Origin: Lota lota
Lineage: Eukaryota; Chordata; Actinopteri; Gadiformes; Lotidae
Assembly (NCBI GenBank): GCA_026745465.1
Contig: JACYXH010000817.1
Location: 56,001 to 120,000, forward strand
Direction: 5' to 3'
DNA length: 64,000 bases
Made by a program: the position numbers and the translations under genes. This document shows, piece by piece, positions 48,351 to 62,100 of the stretch (positions are counted from its first letter, which is position 1; every line of letters begins with the position of its first letter). Below the pieces are notes generated by a model. That model saw only the letters and a list, made by a program, of their open reading frames with translations. It made no database searches and was not told the origin of the DNA.

Positions 48351-48782
48351 GACAGAGCGAGGAGTGCCTCCGTCGTCATAATCAGTGTTTTTGTGTGGTG
48401 TTTTTAGTGTAGCTTTAGGGATTACTTTAGAGAGTAGAGTCATCTATGTTATGTATACATGTATCTATGTTGTGTGTTTCACTTATTGAAACTAATCACA
48501 CCAAATATCCCATCAAGCAAGGAGGCCGGGCCAGTCAGTGTGATGTTTTTAGTCCTTACATAAGTGTAGTTTTAGAGATTAGTCATTTTGGTATGTATCT
48601 ATCTATGTTGTCATTCAGACCTTTCAGAAACACTTGGCCTCTTGACTGTAGGCCTTCATCGAACATGTCTAACTTTTAAATAATGCCAATATATTTATAA
48701 TTTCTGTAAACACATTTGGTTAAAAGCAATATTATGTTTTGTAAACATAGATGATTAAGGATCAGGTAGGGATCAGAATAAG

Positions 48783-49405
48783 CACCCTTATTAGTATTAC
48801 CGCCCTGACCCTTACCCCCTAACCCTCTAACCCTCTTATTAGTATTACTGCCCTGACCCTTACCCCCTAACCCTCTAACCCTCTTATTAGTATTACTGCC
48901 CTGACCCTTACCCCCTAACCCTCTTATTAGTATTACTGCCCTGACCCTTACCCCCTAACCCTCTTATTAGTATTACTGCCCTGACCCTTACCCCCTAACC
49001 CTCTTATTAGTATTACTGCCCTGACCCTTACCCCCTAACCCTCTAACCCTCTTATTAGTATTACTGCCCTGACCCTAACCCCCTAACCCTCTAACCCTCT
49101 TATTAGTATTACTGCCCTGACCCTTACCCCCTAACCCTCTTATTAGTATTACTGCCCTGACCCTTACCCCCTAACCCTCTAACCCTCTTATTAGTATTAC
49201 TGCCCTGACCCTTACCCCCTAACCCTCTTATTAGTATTACTGCCCTGACCCTTACCCCCTAACCCTCTAACCCTCTTATTAGTATTACTGCCCTGACCCT
49301 TACCCCCTAACCCTCTAACCCTCTTATTAGTATTACTGCCCTGACCCTTACCCCCTAACCCTCTTATTAGTATTACTGCCCTGACCCTTACCCCCTAACC
49401 CTCTT
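48783..49405. repeat. 36/47-bp minisatellite with telomere-like segment
   Basis: About 15 units of TTATTAGTATTACTGCCCTG plus ACCCTTACCCCCTAACCCTC, some with an extra TAACCCTC. 49406-49830 shows nothing further. Confidence 0.95.
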
Positions 49406-49831
49406 AGTATTACTACACTAGCCAGTTCAAACAGAACCAACCGCCTGCTAAAGCTGCAGCACATATACCGCAGGTTTAGCAGGATCCTCCAGCCTCCTAA
49501 AGTGTTGGTTTGAAAATAGCATGGGTTAGGGTACAGGGATAAGAAGTCCATTGTCACCACTGTCCAATTGTTTGTGTGGCGAACGGAAGGGCCAGGTTTG
49601 TTAAAAGGTCCCCTGGCGCCCTCTGATGGTGTCAGGTGAAAATCACAGCCACGTGAATTATAATAATGTCAACTGAAAAAGGAGTATGATTATTTTGATT
49701 TTTTCCGTAATATTTTACTTTTTGATGTAGGGATAGAGCATGATGAGCAGCAGCTGAAACCCAGCAGCTGTAGACTGAAGGAGCGGAGCACAGCTAAGTT
49801 TTTTTTGTTTTGTTTTTGTTGTGCAGCTCGG

Positions 49832-49960
49832 GGCGGCATTAGCTCAGGAGGTAGAGCGGGTTGACTGCCAGTCGCAAGGTTGTCAGTTCGATCCTCGACT
49901 CCGATCATAGCAATGTCGCAGTGTCCCTGAGCCAGGCACCTAACCATCATCATCATCATG
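49832..49960 (+). mobile_element. tRNA-derived SINE (head region)
   Basis: GGCATTAGCTCAGGAGGTAG resembles an RNA polymerase III A box and GGTTGTCAGTTCGATCC a B box, ~45 bases apart. They are followed by GTCGCAGTGTCCCTGAGCCA, the usual tail of a common fish tRNA-SINE. A CAT run ends it. No intact tRNA fold: a SINE, not a tRNA gene. Confidence 0.7.
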
Positions 49961-50393
49961 TTATATTTCTAACATTTATTTTTGTCATTAAGAACCTTTT
50001 GAACCCTTTAGTCATTAATTCAACCAATTCAATTTAATCAATTCAATTTAAGTTGTGCGCATAGCGTATGAAACGTAGCCTGGTGATCCTTGACTCATCC
50101 ACTCATAAGTAGTTAGTTATTAGGAATATTAAAGATTTTCACTTGGACACTGTCTTTGAATCAAAAGTTGTAAGCGTTGAAGAAGCCAACGATGTATTTA
50201 ATTGAAGCTGTAAACGGTATGCTTGTTAATTGGACGTCCATATTAGTCCGTCACCAGTGTCGTGGCTGTGATTGGTTGTAGCTGTACAATAACGTCCAGA
50301 GGCATTTGAATTTTTGCCCGCTGTTGACGTGCTTCGGAAATGTCAAACTGCATTTAGAATACGGCGCTCTTATGTTATAGTTGTTGATTTCAG

Positions 50394-50459
50394 AGGCCAA
50401 GAACGACAGTAAAGATACTTTGAAGGGATTTTAAGGAATGAAGAAGCTCATCGAACGAG
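50394..50459 (+). other. Exon-like segment 1 of a possible subtelomeric transcript
   Basis: Flanked by acceptor GTTGATTTCAG and donor GAG|GTATGT. Contains an ATG at 50438 that opens MKKLIER. Together with 51530-51590 it gives a continuous frame (see that entry). Could be part of a non-coding RNA or chance. Confidence 0.35.
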
Positions 50460-51529
50460 GTATGTAGTTTAAACGTAATGCATGTCTTCATAGGTGCCGA
50501 GCGTCATTTGAATTTTGGCGCCCAGCGCCATTTGTATTTCCATTGGTTGTCGTGCTGTACAATGAACGATGTGTGTCGATGTAAATATATCGGTTTCACA
50601 AAAAGACAAGTACACAATCTCTATATGAAACGATAAGACTAAGGCTATGCTACTGTGGCCACATGAGAAAGAATAGGCTAACGTTACGTGTTCTTTTTAA
50701 CGCAAGTGCTTGTGACCAGGCATTTAATGTAGTCACGTTTGAGTCGTTACATTGTTGTACACATGCTTGTAACGATCGTATGACATTTTGTCGAAGGATG
50801 TGACTTTATCTGAAGTTGTAATCCCTGAATGTAATTGAAAAGCCAGTGAAACACTATTTTAGTAGTATTTGACGTTTAACTGGGAGGGCTACATGTCCGT
50901 GTCAGAATGCCAGATAACATATGTTTTATTTGATCCCAATAGAATAAGCATTAGGTGCCATTGTCACCTTTTATTGAATACATGTAGATTATTGTGTTAA
51001 ATTTCCTATTTGAAACATCGTATAATTATCGTTTACTATTGTGTTTTAAAGCAAAGTCCAATGGCGTCATCTAGTGGCGCCAGAGGAGGAGTACGGGCAT
51101 ATCTGTTAAATTAACCAACATGTAGTAAATGTCAATATGGACGACAATGTAAAATAGAAGAGTTTGAAAATATTGTTATTGCAAGGAAAGGCATAAGCAA
51201 TTTAAATGAATGTAAAGATAACCCAAAAAATTATTAGAAATGAAATGGTCATGCAAGAAATATCACATGGGTATAAAGATCCGATAAGGTTTAGGTTTTT
51301 GATTAAAACTAAATATAACCAAAAAACGTCTGCACAAAAAGGTAATGAATCATAGTGGAAGGGGAAAATAATAATGTTGTTAAAAAAAGAATCCAACATT
51401 TGTAATAACATCAGTGTATGATGTAATCGTTGTATGTAATTTTTTTTTATTAAAATGTAGAGCACAATATATGGTATGAACTAGAATGTGAAATGTTACC
51501 CCAAAAATAATGAAATGTGTTGTCTGCAG

Positions 51530-51590
51530 GGCACCATGTTGATGGGATCAGAGGCAGGACCACACAGATGATGACGGAGTCCAAAGTCAG
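51530..51590 (+). other. Exon-like segment 2 of a possible subtelomeric transcript
   Basis: Acceptor TTGTCTGCAG and donor AG|GTGAGG. Joined in phase to segment 1 it reads RGHHVDGIRGRTTQMMTESK. No family recognised, and the frame stops soon in any third exon I could propose. Confidence 0.35.
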
Positions 51591-53164
51591 GTGAGGACAA
51601 TGTTTATGGAATTGATAAATAGTCCAATGATGCCACCTAGTGGTGCCAGAGGAGGATCTAAAATGAAAGAAAACCACTGCAGCCATTGTAACTTGATAAA
51701 TGTTAGTAATTTCATTTCACACCCCTACCAGACTATTTTTATCAATTAGTTCAAAAATTATGATATGAAAATTGACAGCTAGGAGAAAGAAGGCAATTAT
51801 TGCAGTTCACCTCAATTATTAGCAGTGGTGGAAGATGTAAGATATCTTCTGAGAAAATCACTGATATTAAATGTATGTGGTAACTTTTACTTTTACAAAT
51901 GGTGTTAAAGCAAAAGAATGAATTGAAGCTTTGGTTTTTTATTTATATTTATTAGAACTGTTTGACACTTTCAAAATCTGTAGTCCATGCAAGTTTTTCC
52001 TCACCTCCAAAATTATTCAACAGCTCACAACAATTTTCCCCTGAAAGTACAAATGTGAATGGATGTCATTTAGGGCATTTGCCAAGACATCAAATGTGTG
52101 TGGACCCTTCACCCCAAAAAGTACTAAACACTACCAAAGTAACAGTAATTTTCAGCTGCATAAATCATAATGGTAAATTGCAGGGTAATTTGAAAAATAC
52201 TCACAGCAACAGTTAATACAAAAGTTGTTTTAACAACAACATCTATTACTTGAAACGTTAGATAAATGAAATATTTTTATGAAGACATTTGAAAACTTTG
52301 CCATTTTTTAGTTTCATATGTAACTATAACTTAATATAGCTAGTACATGACATTATTGAATTTAATGACTTTGGCAGTTCAACTATCGTCAACGTATTTG
52401 TTGATTTCATCTGTCTGGTAATAATGTTTCACATTATCAACCTTTTGTAGGTAAGTAAACCTTTATTTCAAATATTGCCACAGATATTGTTATGGTTAGA
52501 TCTGGTGGGTGGACTTTTGCTGAAGTGACTCGTTTGTGTTGTACATCCTCCTCCCCTTCCCCACCTTCTTCCTAACTGCCCATTTGTTTTCTTGTTCTTG
52601 TTTTTTTTGTTCTTATTTATTAGTTTGCTGTGATTTGATAGCAGTTATTGAATGCGGCAATCAATGTTACTGATGTGTGAGACATGACATTTATAATTTA
52701 TTTCAATTGTATATTTGAGAGAATAGTTAATTAGCTAAGGTTAAAGTTACAATAAATATTTATACTTTGTTATACAACTGTATTTACAAAGTAACCACAT
52801 CTGCTGAGATCCGTGAACAAATGAAGCGTGATTAACACAAATTATTGACAGACTTAAACCGTGCACTGTTTTTGTACCCTCCATCCTGTAGATGCTTCCC
52901 AATCATAACAATAAATGCTGCTGGTTGTTTATGCGGTTATGCTTGTTGCTGCTGTTGCTGCATTCTCAGGTCATGGTCTTCCTTTTCTTCATCTGTTCTG
53001 TTTTTTCTCTTGCCACTCGTCAATCTCGTCTTGCTCCTTCTTCCCGTTTTCCTAATCCACCCGCTCCTCACCCCTGTTCTGATCCTCCTACTTTCTTTGT
53101 CCCCCTCTTGTTCCCCTTTCTCATAACCTAACCCATTGTTGCTGTTGTTCTCTTCCTTCTCTTG
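51591..53164. other. AT-rich subtelomeric sequence, nothing recognised
   Basis: No arrays or coding similarity. Pyrimidine content rises from ~52,980 onwards, leading into the large array. Confidence 0.5.
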
Positions 53165-56100
53165 CTATATCGTCTTTTACGTTTCCCTTTAATCCTGTTC
53201 CTCCTCCACCCCCCCTTCCTACTCTGTTGTGCTCGTTCTACTTTTCCTCCTCATTCTCCTCCTTTGCTTTTGTTGCTTTTTCCTCCTTATTTTCTTCCTT
53301 CCTTCGTCCCCGTCCTTCCTCCTTTGTCCCCCGTCCTACCTTTGTCCCCGTCCTTGCTCCTCCTCCTTCGTCCTTCTTCCTCCTCCTTCCTCCCCCGTCC
53401 TTCCTTTGTCCCCGTCCTTCCTCCTTCGTCCACTGTCCTTCCTCCTCCTCCTTCGTCCCCCATCCTTCCTCCCCCGTCCTTCCTCCTCCTCCTCCTTCGT
53501 CCCCCGTCCTTCCTCCTTCGTCCTTCTTCCTTCTCCGTCCTTCCTCCTCCTCCTTCGTCCCCGTCCTTCCTCCTTCTTCCTCTTCCGTCCTTCCTCCCCC
53601 GTCCCCCGTCCTTCTTCCTCCTCCGTCCTTCCTCCCCAGTCCTTCCTCCTTCGTCCACTGTCCTAATTCCTCCGTCCTTCCTCCCCAGTCCTTCCTCCTT
53701 CGTCCACTGTCCTTCCTCCTTCGTCCAATGTCCTTCGTCCCCGTCCTTCGTCCCCGTCCTTCTTCCTTCGTCCACTGTCCTTCATCCTTCGTCCCCGTCC
53801 TTCCTCCTTCCTCCCCGTCCTTCCTCCTCCTCCTCCTTTGTCCCCGTCCTTCCTCCTTCGTCCACTGTCCTTCCTCCTTCGTCCGCCGTCCTTCCTCCCC
53901 CGTCCTTCCTCCTTCCTTCCTCCTCCCTCCTCCTCCTTCCTCCTCCTCCTTCGTCCCCGTCCTTCCTCCTCCTCATTCCTCCTTCGTCCCCGTCCTTCCT
54001 CCTTCGTCCACTGTCCTTCCTTCTCCTCCTTCGTCCCCGTCCTTCCTCCCCCGTCCTCCTCCTCCTCCTTCGTCCCCGTCCTTCCTCCTCCTCCTTCCTC
54101 CTTCGTCCCCCGTCCTTCCTCCTTCCTCCTCCTCCTTCGTCCCCGTCCTTCCTCCTCCTCCTTCGTCCCCGTCCTTCCTCCCCAGTCCTTCCTCCTTCCT
54201 TCCTCCTCCTCCTTCCTCCTCCTCTTTCGTCCTTCCTCCTCCTCCTTCGTCCCCGTCCTTCCTCCTTCGTCCACTGTCCTTCGTCCCCGTCCTTCCTCCT
54301 TCGTCCCCGTCCTTCCTCCTCCTCCTTCGTCCGCCATCCTTCCTCCCCCGTCCTTCCTCCCTCCTCCTTCGTCCCTCCTCCTTCGTCTGCCATCCTTCCT
54401 CCTCCTCCTTCGTCCCCGTCCTTCCTCCTCCTCCTTCCTCCTTCGTCCCCGTCCTTCCTCCTTCGTTCACGTCCTTCCTCCTCCGTCCACTGTCCTTTCT
54501 CCTCCTCCTTCGTCCCCGTCCTTCCTCCTCCTCCTTCCTCCCCGTCCTTCCTCCTCCTCCTCCTTCGTCCCCGTCCTTCGTCCCCGTCCTTCGTCCTTCT
54601 TCCTTCGTCCACTGTCCTTCCTCCGTCCCCAGTGCTTCGTCCGCCATCCTTCCTCCCCCGTCCTTCCTCTTTCCTTCCTCCTCCTCCTTCCTCCTCCTCC
54701 TTCGTCCCCCATCCTTCCTCCTTCGTCCACTGTCCTTCCTCCTCCTCCTCCTTCGTCCCAGTCCTTCGTCCCCGTTCTTCCTCCTTCGTCCTTCTTCCTT
54801 CGTCCACTGTCCTTCCTCCTTCATCCTTCCTCCCCCGTCCTTCCTCCTTCCTTCCTCCTCCTCCTTCGTCCCTCCTCCTTCGTCCGCCTCCTTCGTCCAC
54901 TGTCCTTCCTCCTTCATCCCCCGTCCTTCCTCCTCTGTCCTTCCTCCTTCGTCCACTGTCCTTCCTCCTTCGTCCACTGTCCTTCCTCCTTCGTACCCGT
55001 CCTTCCTCCTCCTCCTTCGTCCCCGTCCTTCCTCCCCAGTCCTTCCTCCTTCCTTCCTCCTCCTCATTCCTCCTCCTTCTTCGTCCTTCCTCCTCCTCCT
55101 TCGTCCCCGTCCTTCCTCCTTCGTCCACTGTCCTTCCTCCTTCGTCCCCGTCCTTCGTCCCCGTCCTTCCTCCTTCGTCCCCGTCCTTCCTCCTCCTCCT
55201 TCGTCCGCCATCCTTCCTCCCCCGTCCTTCCTCCCTCCTCCTCCTTCGTCCCTCCTCCTTCGTCCGCCATCCTTCCTCCTCCTCCTTCGTCCCCGTCCTT
55301 CCTCTTCCTCCTTCGTCCCCGTCCTTCCTCCTTCGTTCACGTCCTTCCTCCTCCGTCCACTGTCCTTTCTCCTCCTCCTTCGTCCCCGTCCTTCCTCCTC
55401 CTCCTTCGTCCCCATCCTTCCTCCTCCTCCTTCGTCCCCGTCCTTCCTCCTTCGTCCACTGTCCTTCCTCCTTCCTCCGTCCCCAGTCCTTCCTCCTTCG
55501 TCCGCCATCCTTCCTCCCCCGTCCTTCCTCCTTCCTTCCTCCTCCTCCTTCCTCTTCCTCCTTCCTCCTCCTCCTTCCTCCTCCTCCTTCGTCCCCCATC
55601 CTTCCTCCTCCTCCTTCGTCCCAGTCCTTCGTCCCCGTCCTTCCTCCTTCGTCCTTCTTCTTTCGTCCACTGTCCTTCCTCCCCCGTCCTTCCTCCTTCC
55701 TTCCTCCTCCTCCTTTTTCCCTCCTCCTTCGTCCGCCTCCTTCGTCCACTGTCCTTCATCATTTCTCCCCCGTCCTTCCTCCTTCCTTCCTCCTCCTCCT
55801 TCGTCCCTCCTCCTTCGTCCGCCTCCTTCGTCCACTGTCCTTCCTCCTTCATCCCCCGTCCTTCCTCCTCTGTCCTTCCTCCTTCGTCCACTGTCCTTCG
55901 TCCACTGTCCTTCCTCCTTCGTACCCGTCCTTCCTCCTCCTCCTTCGTCCCCGTCCTTCCTCCCCAGTCCTTCCTCCTTCCTTCCTCCTCCTCCTTCGTC
56001 CCTCCTCCTTCGTCCGCCTCCTTCGTCCACTGTCCTTCCTCCTTCATCCCCCGTCCTTCCTCCTCTGTCCTTCCTCCTTCGTCCACTGTCCTTCCTCCTT

Positions 56101-59100
56101 CGTCCACTGTCCTTCCTCCTTCGTACCCGTCCTTCCTCCTCCTCCTTCGTCCCCGTCCTTCCTCCCCAGTCCTTCCTCCTTCCTTCCTCCTCCTCCTCCT
56201 TCCTCCTCCTCCTTCGTCCTTCCTCCTCCTCCTTCGTCCTTCCTCCTCCTCCTTCGTCCCCGTCCTTCCTCCTTCGTCCACTGTCCTTCCTCCTTCTTCC
56301 CCGTCCTTCGTCCCCGTCCTTCCTCCTTCCTCCCCGTCCTTCCTCCTCCTCCTTCGTCCGCCATCCTTCCTCCCCCGTCCTTCCTCCCTCCTCCTCCTTC
56401 GTCCCTCCTCCTTCGTCCGCCATCCTTCCTCCTCCTCCTTCGTCCCCGTCCTTCCTCCTCCTCCTTCCTCCTTCGTCCCCGTCCTTCCTCCTTCGTTCAC
56501 GTCCTTCCTCCTCCGTCCACTGTCCTTTCTCCTCCTCCTTCGTCCCCGTCCTTCCTCCTCCTCCTTCGTCCCCGTCCTTCCTCCTCCTCCTCCTTCGTCC
56601 CCGTCCTTCCTCCTTCGTCCACTGTCCTTCCTCCTTCCTCCGTCCCCAGTCCTTCCTCCTTCGTCCGCCATCCTTCCTCCCCCGTCCTTCCTCCTTCCTT
56701 CCTCCTCCTTCCTCCTCCTCCTTCGTCCCCATCCTTCCTCCTCCTCCTTCGTCCCAGTCCTTCGTCCCCGTCCTTCCTCCTTCGTCCTTCTTCCTTCGTC
56801 CACTGTCCTTCCTCCTTCATCCTTCCTCCCCCGTCCTTCCTCCTTCCTTCCTCCTCCTCCTTTTTCCCTCCTCCTTCGTCCGCCTCCTTCGTCCACTGTC
56901 CTTCCTCCTTCGTCCCCCATCCTTCCTCCTTCGTCGCCGTCCTTCCTCCTTCGTTCACGTCCTTCTTCCTTTGTCCACTGTCCATCCTCCTCCTCCTCCT
57001 CCTTCGTCCCCGTCCTTCGTCCACTGTCCTTCCTTCTCCTCCTTCATCCCTGTCCTTCCTCCGTCCCCAGTCCTTCCTCCTTCGTCCCCGTCCTTCCTCC
57101 TTCATCCTTTGTCCTTCGTCCCCATCCTTCATCCTTCCTCCCCCGTCCTTCCTCCTTCCTTCCTCCTCCTCCTCCTTCCTCCTCCTCCTTCGTCCCCGTC
57201 CTTCCTCCTCTTCCTTCCTTCTTCGTCCCCATCCTTCCTCCTTCGTCCCCGTCCTTCATCCCCGTCCTTCATCCTTCGTCCCCATCCTTCCTCCTTCGTC
57301 CCCGTCCTTCCTCCTCCTCCTTCGTCCCCGTCCTTCCTCCTCCTCCTTCCTCCTTCGGCCACTGTCCTTCCTCCCCCGTCCTTTCTCCTCCTCCTTCGTC
57401 CCCGTCCTTCCTCCTTCGTTCACGTCCTTCCTCCTCCGTCCACTGTCCTTCCTCCTCCTCCTTCGTCCCCGTCCTTCCTCCTCCTCCTTCCTCCTTCGTC
57501 CCCGTCCTTCCTCCTCCTCCTTCCTCCTTCGTCCCCGTCCTTCCTCCTCCTCCTTCGTCCGCCATCCTTCCTCCCCCATCCTTCCTCCTCCTCCTTCCTC
57601 CTTCGTCCACTGTCCTTCGTCCCCGTCCTTCCTCCTTCGTCCCCGTCCTTCCTCCTCCTCCTTCGTCCGCCATCCTTCCTCCCCCGTCCTTCCTCCCTCC
57701 TCCTTCTTCCCTCCTCCTTCGTCTGCCATCCTTCCTCCTCCTCCTTCGTCCCCGTCCTTCCTCCTCCTCCTTCCTCCTTCGTCCCCGTCCTTCCTCCTTC
57801 GTTCACGTCCTTCCTCCTCCGTCCACTGTCCTTTCTCCTCCTTCGTCCCCGTCCTTCCTCCTCCTCCTTCCTCCCCGTCCTTCCTCCTCCTCCTCCTTCG
57901 TCCCCGTCCTTCGTCCCCGTCCTTCGTCCTTCTTCCTTCGTCCACTGTCCTTCCTCCGTCCCCAGTGCTTCGTCCGCCATCCTTCCTCCCCCGTCCTTCC
58001 TCTTTCCTTCCTCCTCCTCCTTCCTCCTCCTCCTTCGTCCCCCATCCTTCCTCCTTCGTCCACTGTCCTTCCTCCTCCTCCTCCTTCGTCCCAGTCCTTC
58101 GTCCCCGTTCTTCCTCCTTCGTCCTTCTTCCTTCGTCCACTGTCCTTCCTCCTTCATCCTTCCTCCCCCGTCCTTCCTCCTTCCTTCCTCCTCCTCCTTC
58201 GTCCCTCCTCCTTCGTCCGCCTCCTTCGTCCACTGTCCTTCCTCCTTCATCCCCCGTCCTTCCTCCTCTGTCCTTCCTCCTTCGTCCACTGTCCTTCCTC
58301 CTTCGTCCACTGTCCTTCCTCCTTCGTACCCGTCCTTCCTCCTCCTCCTTCGTCCCCGTCCTTCCTCCCCAGTCCTTCCTCCTTCCTTCCTCCTCCTTCC
58401 TCCTCCTTCTTCGTCCTTCCTCCTCCTCCTTCGTCCCCGTCCTTCCTCCTTCGTCCACTGTCCTTCCTCCTTCGTCCCCGTCCTTCGTCCCCGTCCTTCC
58501 TCCTTCGTCCCCGTCCTTCCTCCTCCTCCTTCGTCCGCCATCCTTCCTCCCCCGTCCTTCCTCCCTCCTCCTCCTTCGTCCCTCCTCCTTCGTCCGCCAT
58601 CCTTCGTCCCCGTCCTTCCTCCTCCTCCTTCCTCCTTCGTCCCCGTCCTTCCTCCTTCGTTCACGTCCTTCCTCCTCCGTCCACTGTCCTTTCTCCTCCT
58701 CCTTCGTCCCCGTCCTTTCTCCTCCTCCTTCGTCCCCGTCCTTCCTCCTCCTCCTCCTTCGTCCCCGTCCTTCCTCCTTCGTCCACTGTCCTTCCTCCTT
58801 CCTCCGTCCCCAGTCCTTCCTCCTTCGTCCGCCATCCTTCCTCCCCCGTCCTTCCTCCTTCCTTCCTCCTCCTTCCTCCTCCTCCTTCGTCCCCATCTTT
58901 CCTCCTCCTCCTTCGTCCCAGTCCTTCATCCCCGTCCTTCCTCCTTCGTCCTTCTTCCTTCGTCCACTGTCCTTCCTCCTTCATCCTTCCTCCCCCGTCC
59001 TTCCTCCTTCCTTCCTCCTCCTCCTTTTTCCCTCCTCCTTCGTCCACTGTCCTTCCTCCTTCGTCCCCCATCCTTCCTCCTTCGTCGCCGTCCTTCCTCC

Positions 59101-62100
59101 TTCGTTCACGTCCTTCTTCCTTTGTCCACTGTCCATCCTCCTCCTCCTCCTCCTTCGTCCCCGTCCTTCGTCCACTGTCCTTCCTTCTCCTCCTTCATCC
59201 CTGTCCTTCCTCCGTCCCCAGTCCTTCCTCCTTCGTCCCCGTCCTTCCTCCTTCATCCTTTGTCCTTCGTCCCCATCCTTCATCCTTCCTCCCCCGTCCT
59301 TCCTCCTTCCTTCCTCCTCCTCCTCCTTCCTCCTCCTCCTTCGTCCCCGTCCTTCCTCCTCTTCCTTCCTTCTTCGTCCCCATCCTTCCTCCTTCGTCCC
59401 CGTCCTTCATCCCCGTCCTTCATCCTTCGTCCCCATCCTTCCTCCTTCGTCCCCGTCCTTCCTCCTCCTCCTTCGTCCCCGTCCTTCCTCCTCCTCCTTC
59501 CTCCTTCGGCCACTGTCCTTCCTCCCCCGTCCTTTCTCCTCCTCCTTCGTCCCCGTCCTTCCTCCTTTGTTCACGTCCTTCCTCCTCCGTCCACTGTCCT
59601 TCCTCCTCCTCCTTCGTCCCCGTCCTTCCTCCTCCTCCTTCCTCCTTCGTCCCCGTCCTTCCTCCTCCTCCTTCCTCCTTCGTCCCCGTCCTTCCTCCTC
59701 CTCCTTCGTCCGCCATCCTTCCTCCCCCATCCTTCCTCCTCCTCCTTCCTCCTTCGTCCACTGTCCTTCCTCCCCAGTCCTTCCTCCTTCGGCCACTGTC
59801 CTTCCTCCTTCGTCCCCGTCCTTCCTCCTTCGTCCGCCATCCTTCCTCCCCCGTCCTTCCTCCTTCCTTCCTCCTCCTCCTTCCTCCTTCCTCCTCCTAC
59901 TTCGTCCCCGTCCTTCCTCCTCCTCCTTCCTCCTTCGTCCCTGTCCTTCCTCCTTCGTTCACGTCCTTCCTCCTCCGTCCACTGTCCTTCCTCCTCCTCC
60001 TCCTTCGTCCCCCATCCGTCCTCCTTCGTCCACTGTCCTTCCTCCTTCGTCCCAGTCCTTCGTCCCCGTCCTTCCTCCTTCGTCCTTCGTCCACTGTCCA
60101 TCCTCCTCCTCCTCCTCCTTCGTCCCCGTCCTTACTCCTCCTTCCTCCTTCGTCCCCGTCCTTCCTCCTCCGTCCACTGTCCTTCCTCCTCCTCCTTCAT
60201 CCCCGTCCTTCCTCCTCCTCCTCCTTCGTCCCCGTCCTTCGTCCACTGTCCTTCCTTCTCCTTCATCCCTGTCCTTCCTCCGTCCCCAGTCCTTCCTCCT
60301 TCGTCCCCGTCCTTCCTCCTTCATCCTTTGTCCTTCGTCCCCATCCTTCATCCTTCCTCCCCCGTCCTTCCTCCTTCCTTCCTCCTCCTCCTTCCTCCTC
60401 CTCCTTCGTCCCCGTCCTTCCTCCTCTTCCTTCCTCCTTCGTCCCCATCCTTCCTCCTTCGTCCCCGTCCTTCATCCCCGTCCTTCATCCTTCGTCCTTC
60501 GTCCCCATCCTTCCTCCTTCGTCCCCGTCCTTCCTCCTCCTCCTTCGTCCCCGTCCTTCCTCCTCCTCCTTCCTCCTTCGGCCACTGTCCTTCCTCCCCC
60601 GTCCTTTCTCCTCCTCCTTCGTCCCCGTCCTTCCTCCTTCGTTCACGTCCTTCCTCCTCCGTCCACTGTCCTTCCTCCTCCTCCTTCGTCCCCCATCCTT
60701 CCTCCTTCGTCCACTGTCCTTTCTCCTCCTCCTCCTTCGTCCCAGTCCTTCGTCCCCGTTCTTCCTCCTTCGTCCTTCTTCCTTCGTCCACTGTCCTTCC
60801 TCCTTCATCCTTCCTCCCCCGTCCTTCCTCCTTCCTTCCTCCTCCTCCTTCGTCCCTCCTCCTTCGTCCGCCTCCTTCGTCCACTGTCCTTCCTCCTTCG
60901 TTCACGTCCTTCCTCCTCCGTCCACTGTCCTTCCTCCTCCTCCTCCTCCTTCGTCCCCGTCCTTCCTCCTTCGTCCCCGTCCTTCCTCCTTCGTCCCCGT
61001 CCTTCCTCCTCCTCCTTCGTCCGCCATCCTTCCTCCTTCCTTCCTCCTCCTCCCTCCTTCGGCCACTGTCCTTCCTCCCCCGTCCTTCCTCCTCCTCCTT
61101 CGTCCCCGTCCTTCCTCCTCCTCCTTCGTCCCTGTCCTTCCTCCTTCCCCGTCCTTCCTCCTTCGTTCACGTCCTTCCTCCTCCTTCGTCCCCGTCCTTC
61201 CTCCTCCTCCTTCGTCCCCGTCCTTCCTCCTTCGTCCACTGTCCTTCCTACTTCGTCCCCGTCCTTCCTCCTCCTCCTTCCTCCTTCGTCCCCATCCTTC
61301 CTCATCCTCCTTCATCCGCCATCCTTCCTCCTTCCTTCCTCCTGCTCCTTCGTCCGCCATCCTTCCTCCTTCCTCCTCCTCCTTCATCCCACCTCCTTCT
61401 TCCTCCTCCTTCGTCCACTGTCCTTCCTCCCCAGTCCTTCCTCCTTCGGCCACTGTCCTTCCTCCTTCGTCCCCGTCCTTCCTCCTTCGTCCGCCATCCT
61501 TCCTCCCCGTCCTTCCTCCTTCCTTCCTCCTTCCTCCTTCCTCCTTCGTCCCCGTCCTTCCTCCTTCGTCCCCCAGCCGTCCTCCTTCGTCCACTGCCCT
61601 TCCTCCTTCGTCCCAGTCCTTCGTCCCCGTCCTTCGTCCACTGTCCTTACTCCTTCATCCTTCCTCCCCCGTCCTTCCTCCTTCCTTCCTCCTCCTCCTT
61701 CGTCCACTGTCCTTCCTCCTTCGTTCACGTCCTTCCTCCTCCTCCTTCGTCCCCGTCCTTCCTCCTCCTCCTTCGTCCTCCATCCTTCCTTCCTCCTCCC
61801 TCCTTCGGCCACTGTCCTTCCTCCCCCGTCCTTCCTCCTCCTCCTTCGTCCCCGTCCTTCCTCCTCCTCCTTCGTCCCTGTCCTTCCTCCGTCCCCGTCC
61901 TTCCTCCTTCGTTCACGTCCTTCCTCCTCCTTCGTCCCCGTCCTTCCTCCTCCTCCTTCCTCCTTCGTCCCCGTCCTTCCTCCTCCTCCTTCGTCCCTGT
62001 CCTTCCTCCGTCCCCGTCCTTCCTCCTTCGTTCACGTCCTTCCTCCTCCTTCGTCCCCGTCCTTCCTCCTCCTCCTTCGTCCCCGTCCTTCCTCCTTCGT

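Noticed and set aside
49832..49905. tRNA gene
   Set aside because: A- and B-box-like motifs are present, but the cloverleaf cannot be completed and the tail is that of a SINE.
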